64,000 nucleotides of DNA from Anaerolineaceae bacterium. Its GTDB lineage: Bacteria; Chloroflexota; Anaerolineae; Aggregatilineales; Phototrophicaceae. The DNA lies in contig JACKCH010000012.1 of NCBI GenBank assembly GCA_020634115.1, positions 310,001 through 374,000 of the forward strand. Reading direction: 5' to 3'. The notes beneath the pieces were generated by a model, which was not told the origin of the DNA, searched no databases, and saw only the letters and a program-made list of their open reading frames with translations. The number at the start of each line of letters is the position of its first letter. The stretch's first letter is position 1. Positions 34,999 to 43,520 of the stretch are shown in pieces. Made by a program: the position numbers and the translations under genes.

Positions 34999-36382
34999 GA
35001 GAGAGTTTTCTCGTAAATACGAGGTTTTGAGATTGACCACCCACAACCAACCCATTGCCAGCGTTCTCCAGCACCACATGGCGCTTTATGGCTACGAACT
35101 GATTGATCTGCCGATCATCGAACCGGTAGACCTGTTTCTGATTAAAGCAGGCGACCCCATCATCAACGCGCTGTTCACTTTCGAGCGCCACAACCGCCAA
35201 CTCGCCCTGCGCCCGGAATTCACCGCTGGTGCGGCTGCTCACTATACGCAATTACACCCCAACGAATCACCCGCCGTGCGCTGGCAATACAGTGGTTCCA
35301 TTTTCCAGGACCCACCGGGCAACGCCAGCAGCGCATACCAGCACCACAGTATCGGCGCTGAGGTGATTGGTACGGATAGCATTATTGCGGATACCGAAAT
35401 AATCAGCATGGCGGCACATGGGTTGACCGCACTTGGTGTGAATGATTTCCGCCTGATAATCGGACATACCGGATTAACCCGCCGTCTCTTATCCCATTTT
35501 CACTTGGATGCGCGAATCGAGCGTTTTTTGCTGCAACATGCCGCGCTGCTGCAATCGGCTTTAGATGGAAAAGAGCAGATCTTGTCTCAACTGAGGCAGC
35601 TATACGCGCCATATCGGGGAGATGAGTCTACAGATATGGCAACCGAAATTATGGAATTCAGCCTGGGAAATACAACTGCTATCTTTGGTGGGCGTACCCG
35701 TCAGGACATTGCCCGGCGCTTGGCTCAAAAACGCAGTGGCACAGTTCCCTGGGAGCAAATTGTCGCTGCCGTAGAATTCCTCAATCAATGGGAACATATT
35801 GGGGCTGCAATCCCTGATGCATGGGAGCAAATTGCACATCATATACCGAAAAGTGACACCATTTCGACCAAGATTCTGAGTGACTGGCAAGCCCTAATCA
35901 CGTATTTAGGAACCTATGGAATCCCAGCAACAAATATCACAATCAAACCATCATTGGCTCGGAACTGGGAATACTATACGGGTATCGTTTTTGAGCTGAC
36001 TTCCAGCGGAAGGCTGCATATTGGCGGCGGTGGGCGCTATAACGACCTCATTCAGTTAATCAGCCAACATGAGCCGACGCCTGCCGTTGGTTTCGCCTAC
36101 AATATGAACAATCTCGTTCGCGCCATACCATACGAAACCATACCTGAAAAAACGCGCTTAATCGAACTTCAAGTCACACCACAAACCGCACAGATTGGCA
36201 TTCAGTGGGCGCAGATGCTCCGCCAAAAAGCAGTGGCAGTCACCATAACAGCCGAAGGAAGTAAAGAGAGCGTCATCGCTCTTTGGGTTGACGATGCCGG
36301 GCATTGCCACACACAACAGCGCGTTTACACACCAGACGAAATCGAACAGTTAGTCGCAGACCTGAAGGAATTGACCTCATGA
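34994..36382 (+). CDS. hisZ: ATP phosphoribosyltransferase regulatory subunit (HisZ), HisRS-like
   Basis: Class II aminoacyl-tRNA-synthetase-like protein that in other bacteria is the regulatory partner of short HisG. About 462 residues. Visible marks are LALRPEFTAGAAAHY (motif 2), the histidine-pocket-like NWEYYTGIVFE and GGGGRYNDLIQ (motif 3 region). Its gene overlaps hisG by four bases (ATGA), which favours HisZ over a true histidyl-tRNA synthetase. Start choice is open. ATG 34994 has no Shine-Dalgarno; TTG 35033 has GAGG 8 bases upstream and sits properly after the putative promoter. A longer upstream frame to 34625 overlaps the previous gene and is not used. Confidence 0.82.
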   Translation: MMREFSRKYEVLRLTTHNQPIASVLQHHMALYGYELIDLPIIEPVDLFLIKAGDPIINALFTFERHNRQLALRPEFTAGAAAHYTQLHPNESPAVRWQYSGSIFQDPPGNASSAYQHHSIGAEVIGTDSIIADTEIISMAAHGLTALGVNDFRLIIGHTGLTRRLLSHFHLDARIERFLLQHAALLQSALDGKEQILSQLRQLYAPYRGDESTDMATEIMEFSLGNTTAIFGGRTRQDIARRLAQKRSGTVPWEQIVAAVEFLNQWEHIGAAIPDAWEQIAHHIPKSDTISTKILSDWQALITYLGTYGIPATNITIKPSLARNWEYYTGIVFELTSSGRLHIGGGGRYNDLIQLISQHEPTPAVGFAYNMNNLVRAIPYETIPEKTRLIELQVTPQTAQIGIQWAQMLRQKAVAVTITAEGSKESVIALWVDDAGHCHTQQRVYTPDEIEQLVADLKELTS

Positions 36383-37398
36383 CCTCATCCATCACTCTGG
36401 CTCTGCCCAGCAAAGGGGCTATCGCCGAACCCACCATCAATTTTCTGCGCGAATGCGGCTTGCCGGTTTCCAAACCCAATGATCGGCAGTATGTAGGAAC
36501 CATTCCGGCAGTACATTCCACCAAAGTCCTGTTTCAACGGGCAACCGATGTCCTTTACAAAGTCATAGATGGCACGGCACAGATCGGTATCACCGGACTG
36601 GATATTGTACTTGAAAACCCCCACCAAGATGTCGTCATTGTCCATGAGAAATTAGGATATGGGCATTGCAGTCTGGTGGTTGCCGTACCGGAAATGTGGG
36701 TGGATGTGGAAAACATGCTGGACATTGAAGAGGTCGCGCTGGATTTCCGAGAGAACAAGGGGCGGAATCTCCGAATCGCCACGAAATACCCCACACTCTC
36801 CCGACAGTTCCTGTATAGCCGGGGAATCCACCATTTCACACTGGTCAAAGCCGAAGGAGCAATCGAGGCCGCGCCCACCCTCGGCTACGCGGACATCATT
36901 ATTGACCTGACTCAAACCGGCACAACACTCCGGGAAAATCATCTGAAATGGTTCACCGATGGCATCATCATCGATTCCCAGGCCTGCCTGATTGGCAACC
37001 GAAATGCCCTGATGAACAATCCAGCGGTCTTAGAAAACCTTCACGTTATTCTGGAACACATTGACGCGGCCATGCAAGGGCGTGCCTATTACCAAATTAT
37101 CGCCAATATTCGCGGTGAAAGCCCGCAAGCGGTTGCGGCACTTGCCGCAGCAAATTCAGCAACCAATGGATTACAGGGACCAACCATTGCCCCGATTTAC
37201 GCTGTTGGCGACAATGGCAGCGACGCCCCTCAGTGGTATACCATCACCATCATCATTCAAAGCAAACAACTGCTGCAAGCCGTCGAACATCTGCGCGCTA
37301 TCGGCGGCACACAGGTTATTGCCAGCCCGGTGCGCTATGTGTTTATGGAAAATTCGCCCACATTTGCGCAACTGACACAAACACTGAACCACTCTTAG
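36379..37398 (+). CDS. hisG: ATP phosphoribosyltransferase HisG, long form
   Basis: First enzyme of histidine synthesis: ATP plus PRPP to phosphoribosyl-ATP. 339 residues. The catalytic part has LALPSKGAIAEPTINFL at the start, IGITGLDIVLE, and the PRPP loop DLTQTGTTLRENHL. Residues about 260-330 (GPTIAPIYAVGD; QLLQAVEHLRAIGGTQVIA) form the C-terminal regulatory domain found in long HisG, which normally works without HisZ. ATG 36379 is chosen because it overlaps the hisZ stop; a longer frame from 36304 would lie inside hisZ. It converges on the kinase gene with overlapping stop codons. Confidence 0.93.
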   Translation: MTSSITLALPSKGAIAEPTINFLRECGLPVSKPNDRQYVGTIPAVHSTKVLFQRATDVLYKVIDGTAQIGITGLDIVLENPHQDVVIVHEKLGYGHCSLVVAVPEMWVDVENMLDIEEVALDFRENKGRNLRIATKYPTLSRQFLYSRGIHHFTLVKAEGAIEAAPTLGYADIIIDLTQTGTTLRENHLKWFTDGIIIDSQACLIGNRNALMNNPAVLENLHVILEHIDAAMQGRAYYQIIANIRGESPQAVAALAAANSATNGLQGPTIAPIYAVGDNGSDAPQWYTITIIIQSKQLLQAVEHLRAIGGTQVIASPVRYVFMENSPTFAQLTQTLNHS

Positions 37399-38651
37399 AG
37401 TTCACTTTCTACCTGATCTAATGTGCGATCCAGCAGGCTGCGTTCTCCATGACTCTCTGCACCCATCTCAACCGCCATCGCCAGTCCCAGGAGGCTGATT
37501 TCCGCCGGAAAACGCCCTGAATCGGCCAGGTTCATCGTTAAGAATGGACAGCAGAACAGCGCCGCTTTCAGATATGCCCGCCAGTCCGGGCGCAGCCAGC
37601 CCCGCTGTTTGAGTTCAATCAGAATGGGAAGCAAGACCCGTTCGACCTTGCTCTCCCAGAACATGCTCCGTACCGGATGTAGCGCATAATCATACGTCAC
37701 CCGCCAGGTATGCCCATCTACCTGTAACGAAATCGGCGTTTGCTGCTGCTTCTCCTGCGGGAAGTACATCCACATGGCAAACACGTTATGAAACAGCGGC
37801 TTGGTGAGATCAAGCAACGGGTGGTGTCGTCCGGCAAAAGCCGGGTCGAAATACAGCAATGATGCGCCATCGCCGGATTGTTGCAGGAACACATTGCCGT
37901 TATGCGCATCGCCATGACCAATGATTGCTGGCCCGGCCTGCTCCGGCTGCAATAATCGTAGCGCCCGCTCAATCACAGCATCCAGCGTTTCAGAATACAC
38001 CTGTCCGTTAATCTCCCAATGCGCGCGGCGCACCTCCGCTATCGAACGCGACCCACCGGGGAGCGCAACGGAAGGGAAATCACCCGATTGCCCGGCCAAC
38101 GGCCCATAAAACCGTTCTAACCGACCACCATGCAATCGGTGGTAAAACAACTGGTGAACCGGGGACTGTGCCGCCGGCTGGGGCGATTGGTCACTCAATG
38201 TCGCCCGGTAAAGCGCCAGCAGATAATCGTCGCCCGCCTGCTGCGCAGCGCATAAAACCTCAAATTGGTCGCTCGAACCGGTTTCAATCGCCCAGGCCAC
38301 ATCAAACACCGATGGCGACTCAATGACCTCGTAAATCAGAAGTTGCTTACCCGTTTCGGTTGAGCTAAAGACCGGGCGAATCACCGGATACCCGGCTTCC
38401 GCCAACAAAGCTGCCTGATAATATTCCCCAATGACCGTATCTGATTCGGTATGGGTCTTGAAAAACAAGCGTATACCATCTGCCCGTGTCAAAAAACCAT
38501 TGAATGAGTTCAACGATACAGCAAGCGGACGCAGTTCTATCGATTGTACGTCAGGGGCATAAATCTCGCGGACGAAATCAAGGAGCAGCGCCTCCGCTGC
38601 CCCCTTATCGGCAAACTGTAATTCCTGAATTCGCTGGAGTAAATCGGTCAT
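37395..38651 (-). CDS. APH-like phosphotransferase coupled to hisD
   Basis: 418 residues with an aminoglycoside-phosphotransferase/choline-kinase-like fold. An N-lobe-like LFFKTHTES precedes the catalytic GHGDAHNGNVFL (HGDxHxxN) and the metal motif LYFDPAFAGRHH, where Asp follows the Tyr-Phe pair. The start overlaps the hisD stop (ATGA), so it is made together with histidinol dehydrogenase. No known step of histidine synthesis needs such a kinase; the substrate is unknown. Its stop overlaps the hisG stop on the other strand. Confidence 0.75.
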   Translation of the reverse strand: MTDLLQRIQELQFADKGAAEALLLDFVREIYAPDVQSIELRPLAVSLNSFNGFLTRADGIRLFFKTHTESDTVIGEYYQAALLAEAGYPVIRPVFSSTETGKQLLIYEVIESPSVFDVAWAIETGSSDQFEVLCAAQQAGDDYLLALYRATLSDQSPQPAAQSPVHQLFYHRLHGGRLERFYGPLAGQSGDFPSVALPGGSRSIAEVRRAHWEINGQVYSETLDAVIERALRLLQPEQAGPAIIGHGDAHNGNVFLQQSGDGASLLYFDPAFAGRHHPLLDLTKPLFHNVFAMWMYFPQEKQQQTPISLQVDGHTWRVTYDYALHPVRSMFWESKVERVLLPILIELKQRGWLRPDWRAYLKAALFCCPFLTMNLADSGRFPAEISLLGLAMAVEMGAESHGERSLLDRTLDQVESEL

Positions 38652-39958
38652 AGTCCCAGGATTTCATTCCGCTTGCGAATCGCAAAAGCGTGGGACGGGA
38701 AGCCCTCATAATCCGCCAGTGTCGCGGTAATCCCTTGCAGGCGCGCATAGCCTTCACGCGAAAGATACCCAACACCACTCTTTTTCAGAAAATCCTGCAC
38801 ACTGACCGACGAGAAACTGCGCGCAAACCCGCCGGTTGGCAAAATCGCATTCAGTCCCAGGCAGTAATTCGCAGTTGGGATCGGCGTCAGTGACCCTAAG
38901 AGAATTTCACCTGCATTCTTAATCTGATTGAACGTGACAAACGGTTCTTTCGTTAGGACTTCCAGGTGTTCCGGTGCGTAGTCATTCACAAACTGCACAG
39001 ATTCCGCCAGGCTGTTTGTCAGCAGTACGCCACCATAATTCGACAGTACCGTGGTGACAAACTTCTGCCGCCACTCCGGTAGCTGCGCGATATATTCCGG
39101 CAGCACAGCCAGAGCTTGTTCCGCCACCTCGCGGCTGTGCGTCACCAGGATCGCCGCCGAATCCGGCCCATGTTCCGCCTCAACCAGCAGATCCAGCGCC
39201 GCCAAACGGGGATCAACATGCTCATCTGTCAGAATGATCGCCTCACTCGGCCCGGCGGGCAGCCCAACATCTACGACGCCATACAGCACCCGTTTGGCTG
39301 CCGACACATAGCTGCTGCCCGGCCCGATGATCTTAGCCACTTTGGGAATGGTCTCCGTGCCATACGCTAAGGCAGCGACAGCTTGCATCCCACCAACCAC
39401 ATACACTTCATGCACACCGCAGATTTCAGCTGCCACCAGTGAGGCATCATCCGGCTTGCCTTCAGGTGTTGGCGGTGTTACCACGACCACCCGCGATACA
39501 CCAGCCACCAGCGCCGGAGTCGCCAGCATCAGCATCACCGAGGGAAACGCCCCCTTGCCACGCGGCACGTAGAGTCCGGCACTGGCAATCGGTGTGACCT
39601 TTTCCCCTGCCATCACACCCGGCTGCACTTCGGTAAACCACATCGGTTCGGGCATCTGTTCAGCGTGGAAGCGCCGGATGTTCTCATGCGCCGCCTCAAT
39701 CGCTTCAATCACGTCTTGGCTCAACGCCGCCCGCGCCGCCGCGAAATCCTCCGGCGTGGCTCGCAGCATTCCCACCTCGAACTGCGCCGCATCAAAACGC
39801 CGCGCATAGTCCACCACCGCGACATCCCCCTCGGTGCATACCCGGTCAATCACTTCCTGCGCCAGCGGCAGCAAATCACGAATATCCGTCTCAGCACGAC
39901 GCATGATCTTATCGCGCTGTTCGGCCCCTAACTGGTTCAACTCCCAGAATTGAATCAT
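38648..39958 (-). CDS. hisD: Histidinol dehydrogenase HisD
   Basis: Zn- and NAD-dependent enzyme for the last two steps of histidine synthesis. 436 residues, normal length. Marks: YVPRGKGAFPSVMLM, VGGMQAVAALAYGTETIP, IIGPGSSYV, AGPSEAIILTDEHVD, VEAEHGPDS and NDYAPEHLEV with metal and catalytic His residues. GGGAG precedes the ATG. Divided from hisZ-hisG by strand and separated from sqdB-like gene by a terminator. Confidence 0.96.
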   Translation of the reverse strand: MIQFWELNQLGAEQRDKIMRRAETDIRDLLPLAQEVIDRVCTEGDVAVVDYARRFDAAQFEVGMLRATPEDFAAARAALSQDVIEAIEAAHENIRRFHAEQMPEPMWFTEVQPGVMAGEKVTPIASAGLYVPRGKGAFPSVMLMLATPALVAGVSRVVVVTPPTPEGKPDDASLVAAEICGVHEVYVVGGMQAVAALAYGTETIPKVAKIIGPGSSYVSAAKRVLYGVVDVGLPAGPSEAIILTDEHVDPRLAALDLLVEAEHGPDSAAILVTHSREVAEQALAVLPEYIAQLPEWRQKFVTTVLSNYGGVLLTNSLAESVQFVNDYAPEHLEVLTKEPFVTFNQIKNAGEILLGSLTPIPTANYCLGLNAILPTGGFARSFSSVSVQDFLKKSGVGYLSREGYARLQGITATLADYEGFPSHAFAIRKRNEILGL

Positions 39959-39976
39959 GGTCTTTCTCCCTGAAAA

Positions 39977-40014
39977 TAAAGCAAAAGGCGCGGAGAAAAC
40001 TGCACCCCGCGCCT
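39977..40014 (-). terminator. Terminator after the SqdB-like gene
   Basis: An 8-bp GC-rich stem (AGGCGCGG, 39986-39993, with 40007-40014) and, on the minus strand, the tail TTTTGCTTTATTTTC. It lies 21 bases past the epimerase gene stop and upstream of hisD. Confidence 0.7.
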
Positions 40015-40034
40015 GATAAGCCGTCCTGAACTGG

Positions 40035-41249
40035 CTAGTTCGCCAGATTCACCGGGGCAACCTGCTCATCAATAATCTCGGAACGATGACGGGTGCCATC
40101 CCAACGAATGTCCGGGATCAGGATGTCTCGTTTTTCCAGAATGCGTTCCTCATGTGGCAGCAGGTCTTGCAGCATAATCCGCATCTCCGCCTTCACATCA
40201 TGCGTCGGTTGATAGCCCAGGTCAATCAGATGTTGGCGATCCGGGTTAAAGTAATGCTCTTCCATCTCCTGGCGTGGGTTTTCATAATGGTGAATGTTCA
40301 CATCCAGGCCAATACTCTGCCCGACTTCCTGCACCATGTTCGCCAGTTCTTCCACGTTATAGCATTCTTCAAACTGGTTAAAAACACGATATTCACCCGC
40401 TGCCGGGGGATTTTCCACCGCCAGGGTCAAACACTGCATTGAATCACGCATCGGCAAAAAGCCGCGCGTCTGCCCACCCCGTCCATACAGAGTTAAGGGA
40501 TGCCCAATGACCGCCTGACAGCAGAAACGGTTGATAGCCGTTCCGAAACACTGGTCAAAGTCTAGGCGACTCCGCAGCCGGGGATCATCGCCCATCTCGT
40601 CAATCTGCGTGCCAAACACCACGCCCTGCATAATGTCGGTGGCGCGCAGCCCCCAAGTTTTGCAGGCAAACATGGTGTTATTGGAATCGTGAACCTTGCT
40701 CCAATGGTAGAAACTGCCCGCCTGCCTGGGAAACGGCAGATAGTCTTTGCGACCCCGGTATTCGACTTCAAAAAAGCCTTCGGGAATATCCAAATTGGGC
40801 GTGCCGTACTCCCCCATCGTCCCCAATTTGACCAGATGCGCCTCTGGGCAGACTTCCCGCATCGCCCACAGTAAATTCAAACTACCAATCACATTATTAT
40901 GCTGTGTAAAAGCGGCGTGCGCCTGGTCAATCATCGAATATGGCGCGGATGGCATCTCCCCGAGGTGAACCAGGGCATCCGGCTGGAACTCGGCCAGAAA
41001 ATCGCGCAGAGAAGCATAATCCAGCATATCTCCCTGGCGGAAAATCAGTTCCTTACCATACCGCTCACGAAAGGCCCGAAGACGCTCTGCAATTGAGTAC
41101 ACCGGGATCGCGCTATGGCTACCGACTTCTTCCACCCACTGCCGCCGCAGTAGTAAATCCATGCCCGCCACATCATGTCCCCGTGCCGTCAAATACTGCG
41201 CCAGCGGCCATCCCAGATAACCATCAACACCTGCAATAAACACCCTCAC
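40035..41249 (-). CDS. SqdB-like NAD-dependent sugar nucleotide epimerase (UDP-sulfoquinovose synthase family)
   Basis: 404-residue extended short-chain dehydrogenase. NAD loop GVDGYLGWPLAQYL at about 7-20; HLGEMPSAPYSM; the Thr-Met-Tyr region GTMGEYGTPN; the YxxxK pair in FYHWSKVHDS; and GRGGQTRGFL. These match UDP-sulfoquinovose synthases, which combine UDP-glucose and sulfite to make the sulfolipid head group. The start is GTG 41249, with AGGAGGAAAG upstream. No sulfolipid glycosyltransferase is visible, so a different sulfonated or modified sugar is possible. Confidence 0.85.
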   Translation of the reverse strand: MRVFIAGVDGYLGWPLAQYLTARGHDVAGMDLLLRRQWVEEVGSHSAIPVYSIAERLRAFRERYGKELIFRQGDMLDYASLRDFLAEFQPDALVHLGEMPSAPYSMIDQAHAAFTQHNNVIGSLNLLWAMREVCPEAHLVKLGTMGEYGTPNLDIPEGFFEVEYRGRKDYLPFPRQAGSFYHWSKVHDSNNTMFACKTWGLRATDIMQGVVFGTQIDEMGDDPRLRSRLDFDQCFGTAINRFCCQAVIGHPLTLYGRGGQTRGFLPMRDSMQCLTLAVENPPAAGEYRVFNQFEECYNVEELANMVQEVGQSIGLDVNIHHYENPRQEMEEHYFNPDRQHLIDLGYQPTHDVKAEMRIMLQDLLPHEERILEKRDILIPDIRWDGTRHRSEIIDEQVAPVNLAN

Positions 41250-41338
41250 GTAACTTTCCTCCTGAGTGAGCGACTGAAATATCCAACACCTCTAATAACC
41301 CACCATGACAGGGAAAGCTACGCGCTCAATCTGCATTT

Positions 41339-42403
41339 CTAAAAAGGCCTAAATCCATCCAGATACCCCTGTACGGCCAACAATTCAGCGTTCAAAATAC
41401 TGCTGCCCGCCGCACCGCGAATTGTGTTATGCGCCAGTGAGGCAAACTTATAGCCCAACAGAGGACAGGGACGGAGACGACCAACCGATGTTGCCATACC
41501 ATTTCCGGCATTACGGTCACGTCGAATTTGTGGGCGATCAACCTGCGGTAGATACTGCACTGGGCGTTCCGGCGCGCTGGGCAACTGCGACACCGGGTCT
41601 GGCCCGCGAAACGCATCCCAGGCAGCGATAATATCTTCCAAATCCGGCTTTGCTTCCAGTTCCACCGAAAGGTTGACCAAATGCCCATCCACAACTGGCG
41701 CTCGATTACAGGAAGCGCTGGTGACCGCATCCAGCCAGGTAATTTCATCACCAGTCAACGCACCTAACATCCGCAGAGACTCGGTCTCCATTTTATCTTC
41801 ATCGCCACTCACATACGGGATCATGTTATCGAGAATATCCAGCGAAGCCACGCCGGGGTATCCCGCACCACTGATTGCCTGGGCGCTGACCATCAAGATT
41901 TTACGAATGCCAAACTGCCGCAGCGGGGCTAAAGACATCACCACAGGCATAACCGTACAGTTGGAATTCGCGACCAATGCGCCCGTAGTCCAACCTCGCT
42001 TACGCCGCTGCACATCCACTAACCGCACATGATCGGCATTCGCTTCCGGCAGAAGCAGCGGCACATCGGCGACCATCCGGTTTGCCGACGCATTGGTACA
42101 TATCACATGCCCCGCCGCCGCCAGTTCCATTTCACGGGTTTCCGCTGCCTCTTTCGGAAGGGCAGAAAACACCAGCAGCGACTCGAATTCCGCATCCAGG
42201 GATTTCACTTCCAATTGAGATACCCCAACAGGCGGGCCGCCATCCAACACCCAATTCGCAGCTTCACCATAAAGCTGTCCGGCACTGCGCGACGAGCCAA
42301 TCACTTCTTTCACTTCAAACCAGGGATGATTTTCCAGCAGTTGGATAAACCGCTGCCCAACCGCACCCGTCGCCCCCAGGACAGCAACACCTAACTTTTC
42401 CAC
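41339..42403 (-). CDS. asd: Aspartate-semialdehyde dehydrogenase, archaeal/fungal type
   Basis: Makes aspartate semialdehyde for threonine, methionine and lysine/DAP. About 354 residues. NADP loop GATGAVGQRFIQLL, catalytic Cys in VANSNCTVMP, and AISGAGYPGV, LGYKFASLAHNT-like end; the pattern follows the archaeal/yeast branch more than the usual bacterial one. I place the start at GTG 42403 because AGGGGAG lies 6 bases upstream; an in-frame GTG at 42418 would overlap that site. It is 15 bases after pheA. Confidence 0.93.
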   Translation of the reverse strand: MEKLGVAVLGATGAVGQRFIQLLENHPWFEVKEVIGSSRSAGQLYGEAANWVLDGGPPVGVSQLEVKSLDAEFESLLVFSALPKEAAETREMELAAAGHVICTNASANRMVADVPLLLPEANADHVRLVDVQRRKRGWTTGALVANSNCTVMPVVMSLAPLRQFGIRKILMVSAQAISGAGYPGVASLDILDNMIPYVSGDEDKMETESLRMLGALTGDEITWLDAVTSASCNRAPVVDGHLVNLSVELEAKPDLEDIIAAWDAFRGPDPVSQLPSAPERPVQYLPQVDRPQIRRDRNAGNGMATSVGRLRPCPLLGYKFASLAHNTIRGAAGSSILNAELLAVQGYLDGFRPF

Positions 42404-42418
42404 AATTGCTCCCCTCAC

Positions 42419-43264
42419 TTAATCCATACCGACTGATTCGCGTCCGGTTTTTGTGGCCGGATACGACCCCAGCATCTTCACAAACGACGCCCGCTGCAAC
42501 AATCCAGCCAACGCTTCCTGACAATTCGGGTCTTTCCAATGACCTTCAAGATCAAGATAAAAGACCGGCTCCCAGGGACGGTTACGCCGGGGACGGGATT
42601 CAATCTTGGTCAGGTTAATACCCCGCGTTGCAAATTCTCCCAGGCATTCATAAAGCGCCGCCGGACGATGCCGGGTGGCGAAGACCAGAGAAGTCTTGTT
42701 ATATTCTCCCAACGTCGGATCATCATGCCCCAACACAAAAAAACGAGTGAAATTAAAAGGCACATCCTCAATTTCACTTGCCAGTTCGGTCAAGTTATAT
42801 AACTTCCCAGCCAGCGAGCTAGCAATTGCGCCGATATGTTTTTCTGGCGACTGTGCCAGATCATGCGCCGCCCCTGCCGTGTCATACCAGGGTTCACTCT
42901 GAACACCTAAACGCCGCAAATATTTCTCACACTGCGCCAGCGCCTGCGGGTGAGAACGAACACTCGTCAAATCGGAAATACGCACACCGTCTGATACCAG
43001 TAATGTGTGGTGGACATGCAAAACGACGTCGGCCTGGATCCGCAAATCGGAATCCATCAGCAATTCATAGGCCTGGCTCACCGCTCCGGCCAGCGCATTT
43101 TCTACCGGCAGCATGGCATAAGTCACCCGGCGCGTTTCGATGGCCTCAAATAAATCGCCCAAAGTCGGACAGGGATAAGCCTCAACCGCATCGCCAAAGT
43201 GCTGGCGAATAGCTTGCTCCGAATAGGCGCCATGTACGCCTTGAAAACCAACTGTTACACTCAT
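42419..43264 (-). CDS. pheA: Prephenate dehydratase PheA
   Basis: Converts prephenate to phenylpyruvate. 281 residues. Catalytic domain: VGFQGVHGAYSEQA, LPVENALAG, RSHPQALAQC, IASSLAGKLYNL and the FNFTRFFVLG Thr-Arg-Phe motif. The C-terminal ACT domain (about 195-275) has TSLVFATRHRPAALYECL and LTKIESRP, the usual phenylalanine-binding signature, so feedback inhibition is expected. ATG 43264 has AGGAAAG upstream; a longer frame to 43393 is ignored. Operon with asd. Confidence 0.95.
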   Translation of the reverse strand: MSVTVGFQGVHGAYSEQAIRQHFGDAVEAYPCPTLGDLFEAIETRRVTYAMLPVENALAGAVSQAYELLMDSDLRIQADVVLHVHHTLLVSDGVRISDLTSVRSHPQALAQCEKYLRRLGVQSEPWYDTAGAAHDLAQSPEKHIGAIASSLAGKLYNLTELASEIEDVPFNFTRFFVLGHDDPTLGEYNKTSLVFATRHRPAALYECLGEFATRGINLTKIESRPRRNRPWEPVFYLDLEGHWKDPNCQEALAGLLQRASFVKMLGSYPATKTGRESVGMD

Positions 43265-43354
43265 CGTCTGATCTTTCCTGGACATAACACAAAAACGCGG
43301 GGCCAACACACTCCACGTCTGGCTAGCGAATGCGTATTTTCTCAGATTTATTGA

Positions 43355-43393
43355 GGCATGGTAATAGTAACATGCCGCCCATTCAAGCGTCAA
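43355..43393 (-). promoter_or_regulatory. Putative pheA-asd promoter with palindromic -10 region
   Basis: Minus strand TTGACG (43388-43393) and TACTAT (43364-43369), 18-nt spacing. The -10 lies inside an inverted repeat (GGCATG, 43355-43360, with CATGCC, 43371-43376) that could be an operator. The predicted leader is about 90 nt. Confidence 0.4.
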
Positions 43394-43520
43394 TCAGCAC
43401 ACTTGCTCAAATTAAAATGTCTTCGTTGGTGAAATCTCTACAAGTTGACAAGACAGAAACAGGAATGATAGACTTTTTGAAGATGTGCATCGACAAAATG
43501 TTCAGGAAGCAATTGCCGCC

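Noticed and set aside
36304..36378. Upstream start for hisG
   Set aside because: It lies inside hisZ; the ATGA overlap at 36379 gives a normal HisG N-terminus.
41250..41338. Possible riboswitch between asd and the SqdB-like gene
   Set aside because: The gap is under 90 bases and shows only a ribosome binding site and no recognisable conserved fold.
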